From: an uncultured Alphaproteobacteria bacterium
GTDB lineage: Bacteria > Pseudomonadota > Alphaproteobacteria > CAAHEQ01 > UBA3637
NCBI GenBank assembly: GCA_937935995.1
Contig: CALGXF010000029.1
Span: 1 to 31,727, forward strand
Length of the DNA: 31,727 nt
Reading direction: 5' to 3'
A model generated the notes under the pieces. It made no database searches and was not told where the DNA came from. It was given only the letters and a program-made list of their open reading frames with translations. The position numbers and the translations under genes were made by a program. This document shows, piece by piece, positions 22,669 to 30,677 of the stretch; the stretch's first letter is position 1, and every line of letters starts with the position of its first letter.

Positions 22669-23421
22669 ATGTCAGAAGAAGCCAAAAAAACAATTAATCA
22701 GCATTTTTTCCCGGAATTGTATTGCATTAATTACGAAAAGTTGGATGAAGCGTACGGAATTCGAATGCCGGCTTTCAAAAGCCCGTTGATGGAAGCGGTT
22801 TGTACGAATAATATGAAAGATGCGCATTTTTATATCAGAACTTTTGAAAAAGACGGCATTTTGGAACATTCTGATCCGGCGATGCGCAATGAAACGCCGC
22901 TTGTCGAAGCGATTTTCCGTCATTATAATCAGATGGCTTTCTTTTTGATGCAAATGGGCGCGAATCCCAACAATCGGGCAAAAGGGTACTTTTCTCCGTT
23001 GGAAGCTGCCATTTGTGCGAATAATTCGGAAATGATTCACGTGTTAATGCCGGTTGCGGACTTGAAACAACAGAATTTGGAAGGAGATCATCCTTTGTTG
23101 TTTGCCTGTTTGAAAGGCAACACGCCGGTTGTTCTGGAAATTTTAAAAAGAGAACCGTCCGTCGTTAATAAAACCAACACACTGGGGTTGTCTCCGTTGA
23201 TGGTGGCCGCGCATCAGGGGCATGAAGACATTGTTCGGATTTTGCTGGGATACAAAGCGCATTCCGGCTATATGTTGCGCGGGAAAACAGCGGCTGATTA
23301 TGCCAAATCAAACGGTCACATGAAATTAGCGTCCAAATTGCGGACAGTCAACATCGGGGCGCACAGTGATCCGTTCCGGTTGCAACGGGATTCATTACAA
23401 ACAGCCCACGTGCGGTGTTAA
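22669..23421 (+). CDS. Ankyrin-repeat protein, 250 aa
   Basis: Four to six ankyrin repeats are visible, for example SPLMEAVCTNNMKDAHFYI, TPLVEAIFRHYNQMAFFLMQMGANPN, SPLEAAICANNSEMIHVLM and SPLMVAAHQGHEDIVRILLGYKAH. They are preceded by an N-terminal helical segment and followed by KTAADYAKSNGHMKLASKL. No signal peptide or membrane segment is seen, so it is probably cytoplasmic, or secreted by an unidentified route. Ankyrin proteins bind other proteins; the partner is unknown. AGGAGG precedes the ATG by 7 bases. Its stop overlaps the holC stop on the other strand by 4 bp. Confidence 0.88.
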   Translation: MSEEAKKTINQHFFPELYCINYEKLDEAYGIRMPAFKSPLMEAVCTNNMKDAHFYIRTFEKDGILEHSDPAMRNETPLVEAIFRHYNQMAFFLMQMGANPNNRAKGYFSPLEAAICANNSEMIHVLMPVADLKQQNLEGDHPLLFACLKGNTPVVLEILKREPSVVNKTNTLGLSPLMVAAHQGHEDIVRILLGYKAHSGYMLRGKTAADYAKSNGHMKLASKLRTVNIGAHSDPFRLQRDSLQTAHVRC

Positions 23422-23867
23422 TTTTTTTGTTCCCACCGGCCGGCCGGTGTCTGTTGCCAATAATGAAGCTCAAAACCCCGAGATTTCAATGTCTTCCATT
23501 GGTCTCGGGCTTTTGTTAAAGCGTCCTCATCCAAGCCGTTGAAAAAATAAAACACGCGTTCGAATGAATCTTCTTCTAACACCGGTTCGCCGTCAATCAA
23601 TACCAAATAGTCAGCGCCATTGGGATTGACATCCCGTTTGGTTGTAATAAAAATCGGTTGTTTATCGGCAAAACCGTCTTTTTCATCCCCGTGCGGAATA
23701 AAAGAACCCGGGTCGTACGTCCAAAGCAATGAATTGATGTAAGAAACGCGCTCCGGTAAATCCGTGCGCAATAAAGCATGTTTGCCGGTCGCATAAATTT
23801 TTTCCAAAATAGCCGGTAATGCTTTGTCCAGCGGCGTCGTTTCCAAATGATAAAAATCAATGCGCAT
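23418..23867 (-). CDS. holC: DNA polymerase III subunit chi
   Basis: The 149-aa protein begins MRIDFYHLETTPLDKALPAILEKIYATGKHALLR, the typical start of HolC. It continues with the LLWTYDPGSFIPHG stretch and the QPIFITTKRDVNPNGADYLVLIDG core. Chi is the clamp-loader accessory that contacts single-stranded-DNA-binding protein. The frame is open to 23918, but GAGGAAG stands before ATG 23867 and the family start aligns there. Its start overlaps the end of the upstream protease gene by 11 bp, so it is the last gene of the thyX-DUF2065-htrA-holC run. Confidence 0.9.
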   Translation of the reverse strand: MRIDFYHLETTPLDKALPAILEKIYATGKHALLRTDLPERVSYINSLLWTYDPGSFIPHGDEKDGFADKQPIFITTKRDVNPNGADYLVLIDGEPVLEEDSFERVFYFFNGLDEDALTKARDQWKTLKSRGFELHYWQQTPAGRWEQKN

Positions 23868-24915
23868 GAGCTTCCTCTTTTGGTTCGGATAACGGCAGAA
23901 TCTCTTTTTCCGCCACAATCAATGTTAATGTATGCCGGGTTTGCCCGCGATAAATATCTATCGGAATAGTTTGCCCGATGGGCAGTTGTGCCGTTAATCG
24001 GGAAACCATTTTAGTTTGTGTAATGGGAATTTGGTTGACCGAAACGATAACGTCCCCTTTTTGTAATCCGGCTTGATGCGCCGGCCCGTCGATGTCAACT
24101 TGTGCCACATAAGCCCCCGCAGTTGGGGATAAATTCAATGTTTGGCGAACATCTTCGGGCACATTTTGAATTGTTAACCCCAGTTTGCCGCGGCGAACAA
24201 CACCTTCTTTTAACAAAGCATCTTTAATCCACAAAATCGTATTGGACGGAATGGCAAAATTAAGTCCCATGTTTTCTCCTTTGGGCGCAAACAAAGCAGT
24301 GTTCATACCGATGACACGTCCTTCCAGATTGAAAAGAGGGCCTCCGGAATTACCTTGATGAACAGCGGCATCCGTTTGTAAAAAATCATCATAAGCGCCA
24401 AAAGATAAATCGCGGGAACGGGCGGAAATAATGCCGGCCGAAACAGTCGGACCCAGCCCGAACGGATTACCCGCAGCCAGCACCCAATCGCCGACTTGAA
24501 CGGAATTGGAATCAGCCCATAAAACGGGCGTTAATTGTTGATCGGTTTTGACTTTTAACAAAGCGATATCGGTTTGAGGGTCTCTGCCGATGACAAACGC
24601 TTTTAAAATCGTTTCATCAGCGAACTCTACATAAATGTAATCGCTTTGACCGATAACGTGATTGTTGGTTAAAATATGCCCGTCGGTGTCCAAAATAAAT
24701 CCGGATCCGATTCGGCGGTTTTCCAAAGTCTGTTCAACACGAGTCGTCTCGTCGGGGATTTGGATGGTTTCGCTGCCGGTTAAAATCGTTACGACGGACG
24801 GCATAACGGCACTGACAATCGGTGCAAACGTTTCGGACGGAACAAAAGCGCAAACCGATGCCGGTATTAAGAGGCTAATCCAGAACCAGCCAAAGAATTT
24901 GAGGCAACGATCCAT
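23857..24915 (-). CDS. DegS/HtrA-type serine protease with one PDZ domain
   Basis: This envelope quality-control protease has an N-terminal signal or anchor (residues 1-23), a trypsin-like domain and a single PDZ domain (about 245-335). The catalytic triad is H86 in LTNNHVIG, D116 in PQTDIALL and S190 in HQGNSGGPLFN. One PDZ domain and 352 residues make it closer in layout to DegS or the short HtrA proteins than to DegP, which has two. The ATG at 24915 lies inside the end of the DUF2065 gene; AGGA is 9 bases upstream. Translation is probably coupled to that gene. It is third in a four-gene overlapping operon. Confidence 0.93.
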   Translation of the reverse strand: MDRCLKFFGWFWISLLIPASVCAFVPSETFAPIVSAVMPSVVTILTGSETIQIPDETTRVEQTLENRRIGSGFILDTDGHILTNNHVIGQSDYIYVEFADETILKAFVIGRDPQTDIALLKVKTDQQLTPVLWADSNSVQVGDWVLAAGNPFGLGPTVSAGIISARSRDLSFGAYDDFLQTDAAVHQGNSGGPLFNLEGRVIGMNTALFAPKGENMGLNFAIPSNTILWIKDALLKEGVVRRGKLGLTIQNVPEDVRQTLNLSPTAGAYVAQVDIDGPAHQAGLQKGDVIVSVNQIPITQTKMVSRLTAQLPIGQTIPIDIYRGQTRHTLTLIVAEKEILPLSEPKEEAHAH

Positions 24916-25097
24916 AAAATAAATCCTATGATTAACAGCAAAATTCCAAACAATCGCAGTTTATTCACCGGGGCATCTGCCAAAATGCGAACAGCGTATC
25001 CTTGAATGGCGGCCGGAAACAGTAAATAAAGAGCTCCTTCAAAAAAGAAAAGCAAAATAATGGCACGAATCCAATCAGAGCCGGATAAAAACATCAT
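24867..25097 (-). CDS. DUF2065 family small membrane protein
   Basis: The 76-aa protein has two hydrophobic segments (about 10-30 and 46-66) separated by a short loop, as in the DUF2065 (YjeT-like) family, whose function is unknown. Members are often encoded near HflKC or HtrA-type proteases, and here it directly precedes an HtrA-type gene. The start ATG overlaps the thyX stop by 4 bp (ATGA). Its 3' end overlaps the protease start by 49 bp. Membrane quality control is an inference from context only. Confidence 0.85.
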   Translation of the reverse strand: MMFLSGSDWIRAIILLFFFEGALYLLFPAAIQGYAVRILADAPVNKLRLFGILLLIIGFILWIVASNSLAGSGLAS

Positions 25098-25726
25098 GCT
25101 TTGTCCTCCAAATCATCAAATACAACCGGAATTTGACGTTTCATTTCGTCTCGCAGTTGGCGCATAATAAAGCGTATATCCGGATGAGCCGCTTCGGAAC
25201 AACGCATCTTGAAAATATGACGCCATTCGCGCAAATTGGCGGTAGCAACAATTTCCGTTTTTAAACAACACGGCAATACGGCGCGGGCTGTTTCGGGTTT
25301 TTCGCCCAACTCGATTAACTTTAAATACGTTTTTTCAATTTCCAGCATCAAATCAAACCAATATTGATAAGCCTTGGATTGCGGATGCATTTCAATCGGA
25401 CGAATAACCGTAATTTCACCTTTGAATTTATCTTTGGAATAACAACAATAACGCGTGCTTTCCTGACTGAACGAAGCCATCCGATGGCGCGTCAGCTCAT
25501 TGGCGATAGCACGATCTATAATAAACTTGACCGAAATGCTGAAGTGCTCCAAAACCGATTCATGATGCCGTTCGACAATATGACTGGCAAAACGCGTGTG
25601 CGTATCGTCTCCCATTTTATCAAATGATTGATAGCAGGTGCGCCCGCATCGTTCAATGTGTTTTAAAACTGTGTCGCCCGCAATCGGCGTCAGAATTTCA
25701 AAAGAAGCCGGAATAACTTGAACCAT
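25094..25726 (-). CDS. thyX: Flavin-dependent thymidylate synthase
   Basis: ThyX makes dTMP from dUMP using FAD and methylene-tetrahydrofolate, and is unrelated to ThyA. The 210-aa protein shows the ThyX signature RHRxxSxxxxSxR as R80-R92 (RHRMASFSQESTR), HHESVLEHFSISVKF before it and RAVLPCCLKTEIVATANLREWRHIFKMR after it. The frame extends to 25741 with a TTG, but AAAGGAAAAAAG precedes ATG 25726, so I start there. It is the first gene of a four-gene overlapping unit. Together with dut in this window it gives the dUMP-to-dTMP route. Confidence 0.95.
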   Translation of the reverse strand: MVQVIPASFEILTPIAGDTVLKHIERCGRTCYQSFDKMGDDTHTRFASHIVERHHESVLEHFSISVKFIIDRAIANELTRHRMASFSQESTRYCCYSKDKFKGEITVIRPIEMHPQSKAYQYWFDLMLEIEKTYLKLIELGEKPETARAVLPCCLKTEIVATANLREWRHIFKMRCSEAAHPDIRFIMRQLRDEMKRQIPVVFDDLEDKA

Positions 25727-25777
25727 CTTTTTTCCTTTCAACTGAATGAAGACTAGTTTGCTATAACTTTTATAGTC

Positions 25778-25806
25778 TTGTCAATCGGATAATTTTTTTT
25801 TATAAT
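25778..25806 (+). promoter_or_regulatory. Predicted promoter of the Cys-cluster paralogue pair
   Basis: TTGTCA (25778-25783), a 17-bp T-rich spacer and consensus TATAAT (25801-25806) lie 32 bp before the gene at 25839, divergent from thyX. Confidence 0.6.
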
Positions 25807-25838
25807 GCGTCACCAGATGAAAGAATGAGAAGGATCGG

Positions 25839-26591
25839 ATGTCTCAAAAGAAAGAAACTCCGGACACGGTGCATTGCCCGCAAGGGTGTCCGTTTTTGGA
25901 GATTAATTATTTTGAAGAAACAGGAAAAATTCCCTATCATTGCGAACTGTTTGATACTTTTTTGGCCTTTGACGGCGATATCATTCGGTGTTCGGAATGC
26001 GTCGGGCATGAGCACAGTATCAAAGAACAGGGATTAAATTTCATTAATGCCTATCAAGGGGATGCTGTGAATCGCAACGTGACAAAGTTGGGGTTTGCCA
26101 AGTTGTTCCCGGCTGCGCAGAAACAGTTTGTGACTTTTATGAAAAAATTCGGCGCGCAAGTCGGTGTGCCGAGCTCGATTCAATCGGTGACGCCGGAAAA
26201 TCTGGATAAAATTCAGAAATATCTGTTGCGTGAGCTCAATAAAAGCCAGATTGTTCACGAGTCTCGTTCCGGCGAATTGCAGGAAATCGAAGAGATTTTG
26301 AAAAAGAACGCAGACACGGATCCCGAAATAATAGATAAAAAAAGCTGTCAGTTAATTTTAAACCTGTACCAAGTTTTGGATGACAGTGAAAAGGCTTTGT
26401 TAAAAAGCATTTTGAAAAATCCGACCTTATGTGTTTTGTTTGTGGCCAAGATTCGCTTTATGCCCAAAAACGGTGACTTGTTGAAGAACGTGCGCAAAGA
26501 AATGGAGCGGTTTTATCCCGAAGTTCAGGCTGATTTGAATGCACCTGTTTTGCCGAAAGTTCTTCAAAACGAACATCAAAACGTAAAGTAG
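25839..26591 (+). CDS. Cys-cluster protein of unknown family, paralogue 1
   Basis: The 250-aa protein carries an N-terminal Cys/His cluster: HCPQGCPFL (12-20), PYHCELFDTFLAFDGDI (about 32-48) and RCSECVGH (about 50-57). It looks able to bind Zn or an Fe-S cluster. A helical C-terminal part of about 150 residues ends in LLKNVRKEMERFYPE. No family is recognised. It is followed after 39 bp by a second gene with the same architecture. Protein pairing in a complex, or gene duplication with divergence, are both open. It has no signal peptide. The ribosome site is AGAAGGA. Confidence 0.82.
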   Translation: MSQKKETPDTVHCPQGCPFLEINYFEETGKIPYHCELFDTFLAFDGDIIRCSECVGHEHSIKEQGLNFINAYQGDAVNRNVTKLGFAKLFPAAQKQFVTFMKKFGAQVGVPSSIQSVTPENLDKIQKYLLRELNKSQIVHESRSGELQEIEEILKKNADTDPEIIDKKSCQLILNLYQVLDDSEKALLKSILKNPTLCVLFVAKIRFMPKNGDLLKNVRKEMERFYPEVQADLNAPVLPKVLQNEHQNVK

Positions 26592-26630
26592 AGCTTGAAA
26601 AATGCACCGGGTTTCTTATAATAAAAAAGC

Positions 26631-27374
26631 ATGAGCCAAAAATTGGATAAACGGCATTGCCCGGAAGGATGTCCTTTCCTTAAAATCGAACCACAGGTGC
26701 GCGGTGTGATTCCTTATCATTGTGACTTGTTTGAAACGTATTTGGCCTATGATACGGGTATTTTGCGATGCGCAGCGTGTTTGGGGGAAGCTCAACACGG
26801 TGTCGAAACCGAAGGGTTGGGTTTGATTTCCGCGACTTCCGGCAAATCCGGCAAGTCCAGCACAAAATGGGCTTTTCATCGGTTTTCAAAAGAAGCACAG
26901 GCAACTTTTGTGGATTATTTGAAACAATTCGGCAAAGGAATTACGCTTCCGAAATCGGTGCAAAAATTATCGACTCCGCAATTGGCTGATTTGGAAAAAC
27001 AAGTTATGTCTATGTTAAAAGATAAACCTGCGGCAGATTGGGAGCAGTCGGCTGACCGAAAGGAAATCAAAGATATTTTGGATGCCAAAAATGAACAGTT
27101 TCCGGGAATGTTGGATAAACAGACAAATCAATTGATTGTGAATCTGTATTTGGTGATGGATGCGACGGAGAAAAGCATGTTGAAGTCTATTTTGAACAAC
27201 CCGAAATCTTTGGATGCTTTTTTGGAAAAGTTGCAACGCATGCCGCGCAATGACAGCCTGTTGAAAAACGTGCGCCGGGAAATGACGGATTTATATGATG
27301 CGCAGGAAAAAGAACGCGAACAGATTTTATTGGAAATGGCGCGTCAACGGGCGATGTCTCACGGGAACCGATAA
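26631..27374 (+). CDS. Cys-cluster protein of unknown family, paralogue 2
   Basis: The 247-aa product is clearly related to its upstream neighbour. Shared blocks are HCPEGCPFL (9-17), IPYHCDLFETYLAYDTGILRC (about 26-46), AACLG, a central IKDILDAKN..LDKQTNQLIVNLYLVMDATEKSMLKSIL run, and LLKNVRREM near the C-terminus. The Cys spacing C-x3-C, C and C-x2-C is conserved in both. The C-terminal tail is charged and ends in an Arg-rich stretch. No close ribosome site is obvious before this ATG, so translation may be coupled, or the start may differ slightly. It ends at a terminator shared with the convergent cold-shock gene. Confidence 0.82.
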   Translation: MSQKLDKRHCPEGCPFLKIEPQVRGVIPYHCDLFETYLAYDTGILRCAACLGEAQHGVETEGLGLISATSGKSGKSSTKWAFHRFSKEAQATFVDYLKQFGKGITLPKSVQKLSTPQLADLEKQVMSMLKDKPAADWEQSADRKEIKDILDAKNEQFPGMLDKQTNQLIVNLYLVMDATEKSMLKSILNNPKSLDAFLEKLQRMPRNDSLLKNVRREMTDLYDAQEKEREQILLEMARQRAMSHGNR

Positions 27375-27409
27375 AAAAGCCTCCGTTTTTAAAACAGAGG
27401 CCTTCTTTC
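27373..27409. terminator. Bidirectional terminator
   Basis: GCCTCCGTTTT/AAAACAGAGGC stem (one mismatch) with A-run and T-rich flanks, between the paralogue pair and the cold-shock gene. Confidence 0.8.
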
Positions 27410-27424
27410 ATCCGAAATCAGATT

Positions 27425-27634
27425 TTATTCTTTGATTTTAATATTGGAAGCAGAAGTTCTGCCTTGATCATCCGTGTTGACATCAAATTCAACCGATTGA
27501 TCTTCGCGCAAACCGCGTAAACCGGATTGCTGAACGGCGGAAATGTGAACGAACACATCTTTATCGGCCCCCTCCGGGGTAATGAACCCGTATCCCTTTT
27601 TAAAATTGAACCATTTTACTTTTCCTGTAGACAT
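27425..27634 (-). CDS. cspA: Cold-shock domain protein
   Basis: The 69-aa protein is a single cold-shock domain: GKVKWFNFKKGYGFITP carries RNP1 (KGYGFITP) and DVFVHISAV is RNP2, followed by the usual VEFDV strand. It binds single-stranded RNA or DNA as a chaperone. AAGGAGAG precedes the ATG. The 230 bp to parC on the other strand holds a possible leader, including a potential 13-codon reading frame (27757-27716, minus) and the palindrome AAAGTTTTAAACTTT (27710-27724). Long structured leaders are common in csp genes, but regulation cannot be read directly. The gene symbol is by family only. Confidence 0.92.
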   Translation of the reverse strand: MSTGKVKWFNFKKGYGFITPEGADKDVFVHISAVQQSGLRGLREDQSVEFDVNTDDQGRTSASNIKIKE

Positions 27635-27815
27635 GGTAATCTCTCCTTAAAGTCTAAAGTTGCCGTGTCAAGGCGGTTAATTCGGTAATCGAAAAGGCGA
27701 TTCATTTAAAAAGTTTTAAACTTTAATCTCTTCTGATTGGGCCGAAGACTCTTTCATGATACGTCATCCCTTTAAATAAGCAAGCCTTTTCTTTGCAAAA
27801 GGGGATTAATTTTGC

Positions 27816-27844
27816 TTGCGTTTTTATGCGCTTTCTTCTATAGT
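27816..27844 (+). promoter_or_regulatory. Predicted promoter of parC
   Basis: TTGCGT (27816-27821), a 17-bp spacer and TATAGT (27839-27844) lie 20 bp before the parC ATG. Confidence 0.6.
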
Positions 27845-27864
27845 GAGGCTTAAAAGAGCAGGAA

Positions 27865-30081
27865 ATGACAGAAGAAATTAAAGAACAAATTCATGATTCA
27901 AAATTGGCCGACGCTTTAAGCGAACGGTACTTGGCCTATGCGATGTCAACCATTGTTTCGCGGTCTTTGCCGGATGTCCGGGATGGGCTGAAACCGGTTC
28001 ATCGCCGGTTATTGTTCGCTATGCGGCATTTAAAGTTGGATCCTAAATCCGGCTTTAAAAAGTGTGCGCGTGTGGTCGGGGATGTTATCGGTAAATATCA
28101 CCCGCACGGGGATGTGGCCGTGTATGATGCAATGGTTCGGCTGGCGCAGGATTTTGCCGTGCGCTATCCGCTGGTTGAAGGTCAAGGCAACTTCGGTAAT
28201 ATTGACGGCGACCGGGCGGCGGCGATGCGGTATACGGAAGCGCGTATGACGGATGTGGCGCTGGCGTTGATGGAAGGGTTGGATGACAATGCGGTTGATT
28301 TCGGACCGACGTATGACGGGTCGGAAGAAGAACCTCTGGTGATGCCGGCGGCTTTTCCGAACCTGCTGGCCAACGGGTCTTCCGGGATTGCCGTCGGGAT
28401 GGCGACAAATATTCCGCCGCATAATGTCGGGGAAGTTTGTGATGCGCTTTCTTATTTAATTAAGCATCCGGACACGGACAGTGCCAAGTTGGTTGATTTT
28501 GTGCAAGGCCCGGATTTTCCGACAGGCGGGTTGTTGATTGAAGACAAAGCAACTATTCAAAAGGCTTATGAAACCGGACGAGGGGCGCTACGGGTTCGGG
28601 CAAAATGGGAAAAGGAAGAGTTGGGACACGGGCAATATCAAATTGTCATTACGGAAATTCCCTATGGTGTTCCGAAAGCGGATTTGATTGCAAAAATTGC
28701 CAAGTTATTGTTGGATAAAAAGTTGCCGTTATTGGCGGATATTCGGGATGAATCCGATGAAAATGTTCGGGTTGTCTTGGAACCTAAAAACAGAACGGTG
28801 GCGCCGGAATTGTTGATGGAACACATGTTCCAAAAAACGGATTTACAAAGCACGTTCCATTTGAACATGAATGTGTTGGATGCTGACAGCACGCCGAAAG
28901 TCATGAGTTTGAAGCAAGTGATGCAGGCGTTTTTAAATCACCGGCACACGGTATTGAAACGGTCTTCGGCGTTCCGGTTGGATAAAATCAAACACCGGAT
29001 GGAATTGTTGCAAGGCTTTTTAATTGCGTATTTGAATTTGGATCGCGTGATTGAAATCATCCGCGGCGATGATGAACCGAAACCGATTTTAATGGCCGAG
29101 TTTAAGTTGTCTGATGTTCAGGCCGAAGCGATATTAAACATGAAACTGCGTTCTTTGCGTAAATTGGAAGAAATGCAGATTAAAACAGAGTTTAATACGT
29201 TGGACGGAGAACGGGAACAATTGGAAAAACTGTTGGCGGATGAAGCGTTGCGGTGGCAGGCGATTGCGGATGAAGTCAGTGACATGAAAAAGAAATTCGG
29301 GGCTCGGACGGAACTCGGCAAACGCAAAACGATTATTGCATCGGCGCCGGCGGCGGTAGAAGTCCCGTTGGAATCGTTGATTGAAAAAGAACCCATTACG
29401 GTTGTTTTGTCCGAAAAAGGATGGATTCGTGCTTTGAAAGGGCATGTGGCCGTTACGGATGCTAAATTTAAAGAAGGCGACGGTTTGTCTGTTTGGATTC
29501 ATGCACAAACAACGGATAAGATTTTGTTATTTGCCACGAACGGCCGGTTCTACACGATTATGGGAGACAAGATTCCGGGCGGACGAGGATTCGGCGAACC
29601 GGTTCGATTGATGATTGATTTGCCGGAAAATGAAACGATTTTAACAATGCGTGTGTTTGATGCACAAGTTCCGTTGTTGGTGGCTTCGGCAAAGGGCAAA
29701 GGCTTCCAAGTAAAACCGGAAGATGTTGTTGCTCAAACGCGCTCGGGTAAAATTATTTTGAATTTGGGCAAGGATGATACGGCCAAGTTCTGTTTACCGG
29801 TAACCGGAGATATGGTGGCTATTATCGGACAGAATCGGAAGTTGTTGGTGTTTAAGACTGAAGAAATTCCGTTTATGACACGCGGGCAAGGCGTTATGTT
29901 GCAAAAATATCAAGGCGGTGGAACCTCCGATATTGAATTTTTCACAAGCGAGGACGGTATGCCGTTTGCCTTCGGAAACGGGACGCGCATTGAACGTGAT
30001 TTAACGGCTTGGATAGGGAAACGGGCTTTGGTCGGTAAATTGCCGCCGGTCGGTTTCCCGCGAAGCAATAAGTTTAAATAA
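27865..30081 (+). CDS. parC: DNA topoisomerase IV subunit A
   Basis: ParC is the DNA-cleaving subunit of topoisomerase IV, which unlinks daughter chromosomes together with ParE (not in this window). The 738-aa product has the GyrA/ParC cleavage domain: RSLPDVRDGLKPVHRRLL (33-50), YHPHGD (78-83) and the catalytic Tyr123 in AAMRYTEARM. The coiled-coil region (about 385-470) and a reduced C-terminal beta-propeller follow. The GyrA box QRRGGKG is not present and the length is shorter than GyrA, so ParC is favoured. At the quinolone-determining positions it has Val84 (Ser in E. coli) and Asp88. GAGCAGGA precedes the ATG. Confidence 0.94.
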   Translation: MTEEIKEQIHDSKLADALSERYLAYAMSTIVSRSLPDVRDGLKPVHRRLLFAMRHLKLDPKSGFKKCARVVGDVIGKYHPHGDVAVYDAMVRLAQDFAVRYPLVEGQGNFGNIDGDRAAAMRYTEARMTDVALALMEGLDDNAVDFGPTYDGSEEEPLVMPAAFPNLLANGSSGIAVGMATNIPPHNVGEVCDALSYLIKHPDTDSAKLVDFVQGPDFPTGGLLIEDKATIQKAYETGRGALRVRAKWEKEELGHGQYQIVITEIPYGVPKADLIAKIAKLLLDKKLPLLADIRDESDENVRVVLEPKNRTVAPELLMEHMFQKTDLQSTFHLNMNVLDADSTPKVMSLKQVMQAFLNHRHTVLKRSSAFRLDKIKHRMELLQGFLIAYLNLDRVIEIIRGDDEPKPILMAEFKLSDVQAEAILNMKLRSLRKLEEMQIKTEFNTLDGEREQLEKLLADEALRWQAIADEVSDMKKKFGARTELGKRKTIIASAPAAVEVPLESLIEKEPITVVLSEKGWIRALKGHVAVTDAKFKEGDGLSVWIHAQTTDKILLFATNGRFYTIMGDKIPGGRGFGEPVRLMIDLPENETILTMRVFDAQVPLLVASAKGKGFQVKPEDVVAQTRSGKIILNLGKDDTAKFCLPVTGDMVAIIGQNRKLLVFKTEEIPFMTRGQGVMLQKYQGGGTSDIEFFTSEDGMPFAFGNGTRIERDLTAWIGKRALVGKLPPVGFPRSNKFK

Positions 30082-30103
30082 ATCTGTCGATTAAAAGAGA
30101 TTT

Positions 30104-30137
30104 AAAAAGCCGGTCTTTTCAACCGGCTTTCTTTTTT
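30104..30137. terminator. Bidirectional terminator after parC
   Basis: AAAAGCCGGT/ACCGGCTTT stem with T-rich flanks between the convergent parC and lipoprotein genes. Confidence 0.88.
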
Positions 30138-30588
30138 ATTGATACAACTGAATACGCGTTGTTCCGTCTGTGACGGTTAAAATCACATTGTCTCCGACAC
30201 GGAAATGATTTTCATTGGATTGAACAACGGCAACGGTTTGACCGTTTTGTTTCCGGATGATAAATTCATAGGCCGTATCTTTGGTGATAGCTTGTTCGGT
30301 TGCATTCCCAATCATGCCGCCCACGATGGCGCCGCCTGTTGCCCCGATGATATTCACGGCTGTGTTCCCGCCAATCATGGAACCGGCTGCCCCACCGGCA
30401 ACAGCCCCGCCGATAGTCCCGACGGTCGAAGTGCCTTTGATATTAACCGGCCGCATTGAAATAATCGTTCCGTATTGAACTTGTGCCTGTTGGCCGATGT
30501 CATACCGACTGTACGTCGAGTTGGTTTCACCGACTCCGCAAGCGGCTAATGTGAAGCAGATGAAGGCGCTGCATAAAGCTTTTTTCAT
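30136..30588 (-). CDS. Glycine-zipper outer-membrane lipoprotein (SlyB/17-kDa antigen-like)
   Basis: The 150-aa protein has a lipoprotein signal with lipobox LAAC (MKKALCSAFICFTLAAC). Next come a short polar stretch, a glycine-zipper double helix (GTIGGAVAGGAAGSMIGG and ATGGAIVGGMIGNATEQAI) and a small C-terminal domain. This is the layout of SlyB and the rickettsial 17-kDa antigen, which stabilise the outer membrane. The frame is open to 30657, but AAGGAG precedes ATG 30588 and the signal peptide starts there. It is divergent from the YqaA-like gene. Confidence 0.9.
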   Translation of the reverse strand: MKKALCSAFICFTLAACGVGETNSTYSRYDIGQQAQVQYGTIISMRPVNIKGTSTVGTIGGAVAGGAAGSMIGGNTAVNIIGATGGAIVGGMIGNATEQAITKDTAYEFIIRKQNGQTVAVVQSNENHFRVGDNVILTVTDGTTRIQLYQ

Positions 30589-30677
30589 TTTAGATCTCCT
30601 TATTTTGTAAAAAGGGTTGCAGTTCTTTTCGTTTTCGATAAGATAACATAGAACCATTTATTTGCAAAGAGGAATTG

